From: an uncultured Pseudorhodobacter sp.
Lineage (GTDB): Bacteria; Pseudomonadota; Alphaproteobacteria; Rhodobacterales; Rhodobacteraceae
Reading direction: 5' to 3'
DNA: 64,000 nucleotides
Assembly: GCA_913062925.1 (NCBI GenBank)
Contig: CAJXWJ010000006.1
Location: 19,357-83,356 of the forward strand
Positions 18,574-25,081 of this stretch are shown here, piece after piece (within the stretch, counting starts at the first letter, position 1; every line of letters begins with the position of its first letter). The translations under genes and the position numbers were made by a program. Under the pieces are notes generated by a model, which did no database searches, was not told where the DNA came from, and was given only the letters and a program-made list of their open reading frames with translations.

Positions 18574-19416
18574 ATGAAAACACTGCTGGTCTTGGGATAT
18601 GGCTATTCTGCGGCCGCTTTGGCTGCGCGGCTGTTGCCGCAGGGTTGGACGGTGCTTGGCACCACCCGCGATGCAGCCAAGCTGGATGAAATCCGCGCCC
18701 AAGGTGTGGAGCCGCTGCTTTGGCCCTGCGAGCTGCGCGAAGCCTGCCAGCGCGCCAGCCACATTCTGGCCAGCGCCGCCCCGAATGAAGCGGGCGATCC
18801 CTTTTTGCAGGCAGCGAGCGGGGCGATTGCGGGCTCGGGCGCCTCATGGCTGGGATATCTTTCAACCACGGCGGTTTATGGCGATCACAATGGCGCTTGG
18901 GTGGATGAAGACACGCCAACGACACCACAATCTCAGCGCGCTATCCTGCGGGTTTTGGCCGAAATGCAATGGCTGGCACTTGATCGGCCTGCACATATCT
19001 TTCGGCTTGCCGGCATTTATGGCCCCGGACGCGGGCCTTTCAAAAAGGTTCGTGATGGTACTGCGCGCCGTATTATCAAACCAGGTCAAGTGTTTAGCCG
19101 TATTCATGTTGATGATATCGCCCAAACATTGCAAGCCTCGATGGCCCGCCCAGATGCAGGCAGAATTTATAATCTTTGCGACAACGACCCTGCGCCCCCC
19201 GAAGATGTCATCGGCCATGCTGCGCAGCTGTTGGGTCTGCCGGTGCCGCCTGAGGTTGCCTATGACCGCGCCGAGATGAGCCCGATGGCCCGCAGCTTTT
19301 ACGGTGAATCGAAAAAAGTCAGCAATCAACGAATGCGGCAAGAGCTTGGGCTTGAGCTGATTTACCCGACTTATCGCGAAGGCTTGGCGGCCTTGCTTGC
19401 CGCTGAGGAAAGCTAG
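18574..19416 (+). CDS. YeeZ-like atypical SDR protein (NAD(P)-binding)
   Basis: This 280-residue protein is an extended short-chain dehydrogenase relative. The start at 18574 has a GAAGGAG ribosome-binding site; the longer frame from 18463 lacks one. It has the dinucleotide-binding GYGYSAAALA near residue 8, WLGYLSTTAVYGD near 94, FRLAGIYGPGRGP near 144 and FSRIHVDDIAQTL near 174. The classical Tyr-x3-Lys pair is not apparent, as in the YeeZ subgroup, so catalysis is uncertain. Its TAG stop shares a CTAG with the convergent fliP stop. Confidence 0.85.
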   Translation: MKTLLVLGYGYSAAALAARLLPQGWTVLGTTRDAAKLDEIRAQGVEPLLWPCELREACQRASHILASAAPNEAGDPFLQAASGAIAGSGASWLGYLSTTAVYGDHNGAWVDEDTPTTPQSQRAILRVLAEMQWLALDRPAHIFRLAGIYGPGRGPFKKVRDGTARRIIKPGQVFSRIHVDDIAQTLQASMARPDAGRIYNLCDNDPAPPEDVIGHAAQLLGLPVPPEVAYDRAEMSPMARSFYGESKKVSNQRMRQELGLELIYPTYREGLAALLAAEES

Positions 19417-20141
19417 GAGTAACTTCGCACCAAGGCGCCGGCCACCAAGCTCCAGCCATTCGCTGCAACAAAAAAGGCAAGTTTGAACGGCAGCGACACC
19501 ACAGCTGGCGGTACCATCATCATGCCCATCGACATCAAAACGGCGGCGACCACCAAATCAATGATCAAAAACGGCAGGAAGATCAGAAAGCCAATCTCGA
19601 AAGCGCGCTGAATCTCGGAGAGGATAAACGAGGGCACCAAAAGCGAAAGCGGTGCGTCAATCGGCGCAACCTCAACCACCACAGGCCGCAGATTCTGCAT
19701 CGCGGTAAAGGTATCACCATCCAGCCGTGCGGCCATAAAACCTCTAAAAGGCGAAACAATCAGAGGGATCGCCTGCTGAATATCAATAGTACCCGCATTC
19801 AGCGGCTGCACGCCCTTCACCCAAGCCTCGGTGAACACCGGGTCCATCACAAACCAGGTCAGAAACAGCGCAAGACTGACAATCAGCATATTGGGCGGTG
19901 CCTGCTGAAGCCCGATTGCTTGCCGCAAAATTGATAAAACCGTCACGATAAAGGGGAAGCAGGTCACCATAACGGCGATCCCCGGCGCAAGGCTCAGGAG
20001 AGTCATCACCGCCAACACCTGAATCGAGCGCGCCGGGAGCGATCCGCCGTCGCCAAGGTCGAGGGAAAGACTTTGCGAGATGGCAGGAGAGGCCATCATC
20101 GCAAAAATGACCCCGATCAGGGCCAGATAGAGATATTTCAA
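19413..20141 (-). CDS. fliP: Flagellar export gate protein FliP
   Basis: FliP is a core subunit of the flagellar type III export gate. The 242-residue product has a cleavable signal sequence (ends near SPAISQS) and four membrane helices, with the conserved FPFIVTVLSILRQAIGLQQAPPN region, the PFRGFMA segment, SFILSEIQRAFEIGFLIFLPF and VDLVVAAVLMSMGMMMVPP-type motif. It is last in the fliF-fliH-fliN-fliP operon and overlaps fliN by 4 nt. Confidence 0.97.
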   Translation of the reverse strand: MKYLYLALIGVIFAMMASPAISQSLSLDLGDGGSLPARSIQVLAVMTLLSLAPGIAVMVTCFPFIVTVLSILRQAIGLQQAPPNMLIVSLALFLTWFVMDPVFTEAWVKGVQPLNAGTIDIQQAIPLIVSPFRGFMAARLDGDTFTAMQNLRPVVVEVAPIDAPLSLLVPSFILSEIQRAFEIGFLIFLPFLIIDLVVAAVLMSMGMMMVPPAVVSLPFKLAFFVAANGWSLVAGALVRSYS

Positions 20142-20407
20142 AGCCCGCCCCGCAGATTGGCGACCTCGGTCAGGCGCACGGCAAGCTGACCAGTGGCATC
20201 GCCTTCAACCTCTTGCAACTCGCCTCGCGCGATCAACCTATCGCCGACATAAAGCTCGACCGGGTCGTCAACGCGGCGGTCCAATGTCAGCACCGCATCG
20301 CGTGAGAGACGCAGCAAATCACGCACCAAAGGTCGGGCTTTGCCGACCGAAATCGTCACCTCGATTGGCACTTGGCCAAAAGGGTTGGCGTCGGATAATT
20401 CATCCAT
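20138..20407 (-). CDS. fliN: Flagellar motor switch protein FliN
   Basis: FliN forms the lower C-ring with FliM and FliG. The short product (89 residues from MDELSDANPF, start at 20407) is essentially one SpoA domain: VPIEVTISVGKARPLVRDLL, then LTLDRRVDDPVELYVGDRLIARGEL. It overlaps fliH by 8 nt and fliP by 4 nt. The longer frame from 20479 lies inside fliH and is rejected. Confidence 0.93.
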   Translation of the reverse strand: MDELSDANPFGQVPIEVTISVGKARPLVRDLLRLSRDAVLTLDRRVDDPVELYVGDRLIARGELQEVEGDATGQLAVRLTEVANLRGGL

Positions 20408-20996
20408 AAGTCCGTTCCTTTTCTGGAAGATCAAAGAATCCGCGCACCGCAGCCGAAATATCTTTCGTGGCACGATCAAGGTTGATCTGAGTTTCGATGG
20501 CGCCCAAGCGCAGATAGACCTGCCCCTCGCTCAGACTGGGTTCTTCCATCACCGTAATGGGCAAACCCGCGGCCTGTTCCAAGACCGGCTCAATCGCGGG
20601 TCGTGCCGAAGGGCTGATCACAAGCGTGATTGGCACCTCGGCCATTTGTTCGGCCAGTGGCAGCAAGATGTGCAAAATCGTTGGAGACAGGACATCTTGG
20701 GCAAGTGTTGGCAAAAGCTTATCAACGACTTCTCGCAAAAGTGGCTCGATCGCGCGCAAAACATGGTCGCGCGCCTCGTGATAGGTAAAGCTAAGGCCTT
20801 GCAGATTGCGCGCCAGATCGGCGCGGATCTGCGTCTGTTCATCCGACTGCGCGGCCATAGCATCCTCCCAGCCCGCCGCATAGCCTGCCTCATAGGAGGC
20901 AAGCTTGGTTTCTTCTAAGGCAAGCGTGTCGAGAACAACGGTACGGCTGCTACCCTCTTCCACCTCGATTTCAAAAACTTCAAGTTTCAGCATCAT
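20400..20996 (-). CDS. fliH: Flagellar assembly protein FliH-like, regulator of the FliI ATPase
   Basis: FliH-type proteins bind FliI and tether it to the export gate. The start at 20996 (MMLKLEVFEIEVEEGS) overlaps the fliF stop (TGATG); 198 residues. A helix-rich middle (TKLASYEAGYAAGWEDAMAA, then repeated charged heptads) is followed by the FliH/YscL-like C-terminal domain (PITLVISPSARPAIEPVL, INLDRATKDI). The sequence is divergent and the call leans on its place between fliF and fliN. Confidence 0.8.
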   Translation of the reverse strand: MMLKLEVFEIEVEEGSSRTVVLDTLALEETKLASYEAGYAAGWEDAMAAQSDEQTQIRADLARNLQGLSFTYHEARDHVLRAIEPLLREVVDKLLPTLAQDVLSPTILHILLPLAEQMAEVPITLVISPSARPAIEPVLEQAAGLPITVMEEPSLSEGQVYLRLGAIETQINLDRATKDISAAVRGFFDLPEKERTYG

Positions 20997-22588
20997 CACT
21001 GAACCTCTTCTTCCTGTTCCATCCATCCGCGCAGAATTTCGACAGACTCGCTTTGCCGCTCCTCAATCAGGCGGCGCAATCGACTAACCGGATCGCTGTC
21101 GTCCTCTTCACCACCAAGCCCCCCTGAAACCATCGGAAGCGGCGGCAAAAAACCATCATCAATTTCACCATTCAGCACCGGCCCACTCGACAAATCACCA
21201 AATTCGGGCAGCGAAAACGGGCTACTGTCATCAGGCAGTGCCGCCCGCGTATTTGCTGTTAGGATCGGGCGGATCACGAAAAGCCCCAAAACCAAAGCGA
21301 CCAAGGCAAGCACTGCGGTTTGCACCAGAGTCATAATATCAATCATGCCAAAGCTGAACATGCTGGCCTGCGCCATCTCGCCGACGGCAACAGGCAGAGG
21401 TTCAAAAACCATCGATTTTAACGTCAAGATATCGCCGCGTGCGCTATCAAGCCCCGCGGCCGAGGTCACCAGCTCGCGTAAGACCGTCAGTTCAGCCTCG
21501 GGCCGCGGCTCATTTGTGACGGTGCCATCGGCGGCCGTAACCGCCGCGCCATCCACCAAAACGGCAATCGAAATTTTACGCACAGCCCCGGGTGATTTGA
21601 TCAATTCACGATTGGTTTCAGAGACTTCGTAATTCACCCGCTCGCGCGTTTCAGAGGTTTCATTTTTACCGCCACCGTTCTGGGCGGTATTATTGGGCAA
21701 ATTCGAGGCGACGGTGACATCCTGACCACCTTGCGTACTCGAGCCGCTTTGCTGAGTGTTATCGGTTGAAATCGCAACACGCGCCTGCGGGTCAAAACGG
21801 CGCTCTTTGATCGATTCAGCGTCCGTGACCACATCGACGGCCACCTCGACAACCGCTTTCCCCGCGCCGACTCGCGCTGACAAAAGCCTTTCAACATTCT
21901 GCTTAATCTCAGCCGCTTTGCTGTCAGCAGTCACATTTGGCGCAGAAATATCGGTGTCAGAGGGTATAAGCCCTGCAACAGAGTCAATCACCGAGACCTC
22001 CTCCGGCGTCATGCCTGGAACCGAAGCCGCAAGCAGATGCCGCAACGCCTTGGCCTGCAAAGGCGCTAAATTGCCGCCAACCGAAGTGATCGTCACGCTC
22101 GCACTGGGCTGCACCGAGCGCTGAAAAGGTTGGTTGGGTGCTTGAGCAATGTGGACCCGCGCGGCGCGAATCTGCGGATTCGCCAAAATGGTACGCGCAA
22201 GCTCTCCCTCTTTGGCCCGCCAATAGGCCGCATCAAACATTTGCGCTGTGGTGCCAAATCCCGAGAGCGAATCAAGCAGTTCGTATCCCATGCCAGAATT
22301 CTTCGGAAGCCCCTCCGCCGCAAGCGTCATTCGCAACGAATCACGCTGGTTTGCTTCCACAAAAATAGCCTCTCCCCGCACCTCATATTTGGCCGCACGC
22401 GCATCCAAAGCCGCAATCACATCACCTGCGGCCGAACTGTCTAAGCCAGCATAAAGCAAGGACATTTCGGAATTTCCGGCTATGCGCGACATGCCAAAAA
22501 CCGTCATGAAAACCGCAAGCGTCGCCCCAAGAACAATGAAACGTTTGCGGCCATCAAGGCCCAGCCATATCTGCAACAAATTCTGCAC
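20996..22588 (-). CDS. fliF: Flagellar MS-ring protein FliF
   Basis: FliF builds the MS ring in the inner membrane. A GTG at 22588 is chosen as start since it follows GGAGA at good spacing; the ORF could extend to 22651 but that adds an atypical segment. At 530 residues it shows a first membrane helix (FIVLGATLAVFMTVFGMSRI), the ring-building motif region (SLLYAGLDSSAAGDVIAALD; YELLDSLSGFGTTAQMFDAA), a second helix (about 423-445) and a C-terminal tail RRLIEERQSESVEILRGWM that in other bacteria docks FliG. No fliG follows it here. Confidence 0.95.
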   Translation of the reverse strand: MQNLLQIWLGLDGRKRFIVLGATLAVFMTVFGMSRIAGNSEMSLLYAGLDSSAAGDVIAALDARAAKYEVRGEAIFVEANQRDSLRMTLAAEGLPKNSGMGYELLDSLSGFGTTAQMFDAAYWRAKEGELARTILANPQIRAARVHIAQAPNQPFQRSVQPSASVTITSVGGNLAPLQAKALRHLLAASVPGMTPEEVSVIDSVAGLIPSDTDISAPNVTADSKAAEIKQNVERLLSARVGAGKAVVEVAVDVVTDAESIKERRFDPQARVAISTDNTQQSGSSTQGGQDVTVASNLPNNTAQNGGGKNETSETRERVNYEVSETNRELIKSPGAVRKISIAVLVDGAAVTAADGTVTNEPRPEAELTVLRELVTSAAGLDSARGDILTLKSMVFEPLPVAVGEMAQASMFSFGMIDIMTLVQTAVLALVALVLGLFVIRPILTANTRAALPDDSSPFSLPEFGDLSSGPVLNGEIDDGFLPPLPMVSGGLGGEEDDSDPVSRLRRLIEERQSESVEILRGWMEQEEEVQ

Positions 22589-22705
22589 GCTCAGTCTCCA
22601 TATTCGGGCTTCTGCCCCTAGAAACCAGTTTTGGCGGATTGGCCTTAACAATCGGTTAGTGACCAGCGGTCTATGTTTGCAAAGCGAACAAGAACGGAGG
22701 GCCAG
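22589..22705. promoter_or_regulatory. Divergent fliF/fliL promoter region
   Basis: This 117-bp spacer separates the leftward fliF operon from the rightward fliL-flhB group and must carry both promoters. A CtrA-like site sits near its centre. Confidence 0.6.
22645..22659 (+). promoter_or_regulatory. Candidate CtrA-binding site between fliF and fliL
   Basis: TTAACAATCGGTTAG has half-sites TTAA and TTAG separated by exactly 7 nt, the same variant arrangement as the sites before flgE and the flagellin gene. It is 46 bp before the fliL GTG and 56 bp before the fliF GTG, so one site could serve both directions. Confidence 0.55.
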
Positions 22706-23188
22706 GTGGCAGAAGACGCAGAACCACAGGATGTGGCACCCAAAAAATCATCGAAAAAGCCCTTGTTGATTGGGCTTATCTTGGCAATTTTGCTCGGCGC
22801 TGGCGGGTTTTACGCAACATGGTCTGGGCTGATTCTGGGCCAAAAGGAAGCGCACGCCGTCGAGGAGCATCCCGTCGATTCTTTGCCAGCCATTGCCTTT
22901 GTGCCGTTGGACCCTTTGGTGATTTCCTTAGGGTCGGATCGGGAAAGTCGCCATTTGAAATTCACCGCGCAGCTAGAGGTAAATGCCGCCTATGCTGACG
23001 ATGTCACACATTTGAAACCTAGAATTTTAGATGTTTTGAACGGCTATTTGCGTGCGCTCGATGTTGCAGAATTTGATGATTCCACAGCTTTGGTCCGGAT
23101 GAGAGCGCAGCTTTTGCGCAGGATCCAGATTGTCACCGGAAACGGCCGCGTGCGCGATTTTCTGGTGACCGAATTTGTTTTGAATTGA
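22706..23188 (+). CDS. fliL: Flagellar basal body-associated protein FliL (first copy)
   Basis: FliL is a single-pass membrane protein that surrounds or supports the stator. A GTG start at 22706 is preceded by GGAGG at 5-nt spacing and preferred over an ATG at 22673; 160 residues. A Lys-rich cytoplasmic segment (KKSSKK) leads into a membrane helix (about 20-42), and the periplasmic part has PLVISLGSDRESRHLKFTAQLEV and VRDFLVTEFVLN typical of FliL. It heads the group fliL-small protein-motE-motA. A second FliL-like protein is encoded after flgH. Confidence 0.9.
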   Translation: MAEDAEPQDVAPKKSSKKPLLIGLILAILLGAGGFYATWSGLILGQKEAHAVEEHPVDSLPAIAFVPLDPLVISLGSDRESRHLKFTAQLEVNAAYADDVTHLKPRILDVLNGYLRALDVAEFDDSTALVRMRAQLLRRIQIVTGNGRVRDFLVTEFVLN

Positions 23189-23198
23189 GGAACGGATC

Positions 23199-23588
23199 AT
23201 GGTGCTCATTGCAGATGTTCTTATGGCGGCTGGGTCTTTCGGGGCGGCGATTTACTGTTACGTCCTGTCGGGACGGCTCAAAAAATTCACTACACTCGAA
23301 AGTGGGATGGGCAGCGCAATCGCGGTCTTGTCTGCGCAGGTTGATGACATGACGCGCGCGCTGGAACAGGCGCGGACTGCGGCGACGGGCTCGGCTGAGG
23401 GGTTGCAATCGCTCACCGCACGCGCCGAGGCGGGCGCGGCGCGGCTAGAACTCTTACTGGCGGCATTGCACGATCTGCCCGACGCCAAAGCGCCTGTCGC
23501 CGAGGCGCCAGACACGACAGAGCAAGATCGGCGATTGCGTGTCGTTCGAAGGCGCGCGCAACGGCCTGGTCTGGAGGCCGCAGAATGA
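23199..23588 (+). CDS. Small membrane-anchored coiled-coil protein of the flagellar cluster
   Basis: The 129-residue product has an N-terminal hydrophobic segment (about 1-25), a helical coiled coil (about 35-95; AIAVLSAQVDDMTRALEQAR) and a basic C-terminal tail (RRLRVVRRRAQRP). From memory it resembles the alphaproteobacterial family named DUF6468, which lies in flagellar operons, but this was not checked. It lies 10 nt after fliL and overlaps motE by 4 nt, which implies a role in stator or basal-body assembly. The function is unknown. Confidence 0.7.
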   Translation: MVLIADVLMAAGSFGAAIYCYVLSGRLKKFTTLESGMGSAIAVLSAQVDDMTRALEQARTAATGSAEGLQSLTARAEAGAARLELLLAALHDLPDAKAPVAEAPDTTEQDRRLRVVRRRAQRPGLEAAE

Positions 23589-24151
23589 AAAAGCCACGCA
23601 GCAGCAGCGGACGCGGTTCGCTCTTAATTGTTTCGCTCTTTCTGGCCACATCAGGCGCCCTGCGCCTTGGTGCGGGCTTTGGCGCGGCACTGGCCAATTC
23701 AGAGATAAAACCAGCAGAGCCACCAGCGGAGCAAACCTGTAGCGAGACACCCTCTGCCCTTGCCGAGGCGCTGCGCAGCAAAGAACAAGGACTCGCAGCG
23801 CGCGAAAAGGCGCTTGCAGACCGAATTGCAGCCCTGGCCCTGTCCGAGGCTGCGATCGCAAAACGCATAGAGGAGATGACAGCTGTTGAAGATGAGTTGA
23901 AAAAGACCTTGCAGATGGCAGATGGCGCGGCAGAACAAGACCTTGCGCGTCTGACCGCCGTTTATGAGGCGATGAAACCATCCGATGCGGCAAAGGTCTT
24001 TTCAAAAATGGCCCCGGAATTTGCCGCGGGTTTCCTTGGCCGGATGAACCCGGGTGCTGCGGCCGCTGTTTTAGCTGGCATGCCCGCGGACGAGGCCTAT
24101 TCGATCTCAGTGCTTATCGCAGGACGAAATGCCTTGGTCCCGAAAAACTAG
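23585..24151 (+). CDS. motE: MotE-like periplasmic chaperone with MgtE-N-type domain
   Basis: MotE-type proteins act in the periplasm of alphaproteobacteria and help MotC or the stator fold. The 188-residue protein has a signal or anchor segment (about 12-36), a long charged coiled coil (about 58-118; ALRSKEQGLAAREKALADRI) and a C-terminal domain like the MgtE N-domain (LTAVYEAMKPSDAAKVFSKM; FLGRMNPGAAAAVLAGMP). Its place just before motA supports the call. Two Cys are not seen in the C-terminal domain; one lies near residue 51 (EQTCSE). Confidence 0.8.
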   Translation: MKKPRSSSGRGSLLIVSLFLATSGALRLGAGFGAALANSEIKPAEPPAEQTCSETPSALAEALRSKEQGLAAREKALADRIAALALSEAAIAKRIEEMTAVEDELKKTLQMADGAAEQDLARLTAVYEAMKPSDAAKVFSKMAPEFAAGFLGRMNPGAAAAVLAGMPADEAYSISVLIAGRNALVPKN

Positions 24152-24211
24152 GGTCAGCCTTTCTTAACTCCTCTCGACGATACTGATCAAGCAACAGCGC
24201 AGGACTTTAGA

Positions 24212-25081
24212 ATGTTTGGAATTGTCGGGATTGTCGTGATCCTCGTGATGGTTTTTGGTGGATTTGTCATTCACGGCGGCAATCTTGCCCCGATTTTTGA
24301 AGCGCTGCCATTCGAGATGATTATGATCGGCGGCGCGGCCGTAGGGGCGTTTCTTGTCTCGAATGATCTTGCCGCTGTCAAACATACCGCGAAAGATGTT
24401 GGCAAGGTGTTTAAGGGCCCAAAGTGGAAACCAAACGACTATCTTGATCTGCTGTGCCTGCTGTTTGAATTGATTAGAATTTCGCGATCCAATCCCGTCG
24501 GATTGGAAGAACATATTGAAAATCCAAATGAATCTTCAATCTTTGGGAAATATCCAAAAATTCAGCATGATCACGAAACGGTTGAGCTGATCGCAGATAC
24601 CTTTCGCGCGGCTTCGATGAACTACGACGACCCGCATCAGGTCGAAGAGGTGCTCGACAAACGCGTTGAAGCGTCACTGACCCATGCGCTGCACTCCAGC
24701 CATGCGCTGCAATCGATGGCGGACGCCCTACCGGCCCTCGGCATTGTCGCCGCTGTTCTTGGGGTAATTAAAACCATGGGCTCGTTGGACAAACCGCCCG
24801 AAATTCTTGGCCAAATGATCGGTTCTGCGCTCGTTGGTACCTTTTTGGGCGTGTTTCTGGCCTATGGTATTATGGGCCCCTTTGCCGCACGGGTAAAAAC
24901 GGTTGTCGAAGATGATGGCCATTTCTACCAGCTTGTACGCGAGGTTCTTGTCGCCAATCTTCATCGCCATGCACCGAATATCTGTATCGAGGTGGGTCGC
25001 CAAAACACACCGCACCACGTTCGGCCAAGCTTCTCACAAATCGAAGAGGCCCTTCGGGCACTCAAACAGGATGTGGCATGA
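24212..25081 (+). CDS. motA: Flagellar stator protein MotA
   Basis: MotA forms the ring around MotB in the ion-driven stator. The 289-residue product has four membrane helices: two at the start (MFGIVGIVVILVMVFGGFVI; MIMIGGAAVGAFLVS), a cytoplasmic loop with charged residues, and two more (ALPALGIVAAVLGVIKTMGS; IGSALVGTFLGVFLAYGIMG). The LPALGIVAAVLGVI motif lines the channel. It overlaps the following gene for a large periplasmic protein by 4 nt, while its partner motB is encoded 20 kb away. Confidence 0.96.
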   Translation: MFGIVGIVVILVMVFGGFVIHGGNLAPIFEALPFEMIMIGGAAVGAFLVSNDLAAVKHTAKDVGKVFKGPKWKPNDYLDLLCLLFELIRISRSNPVGLEEHIENPNESSIFGKYPKIQHDHETVELIADTFRAASMNYDDPHQVEEVLDKRVEASLTHALHSSHALQSMADALPALGIVAAVLGVIKTMGSLDKPPEILGQMIGSALVGTFLGVFLAYGIMGPFAARVKTVVEDDGHFYQLVREVLVANLHRHAPNICIEVGRQNTPHHVRPSFSQIEEALRALKQDVA

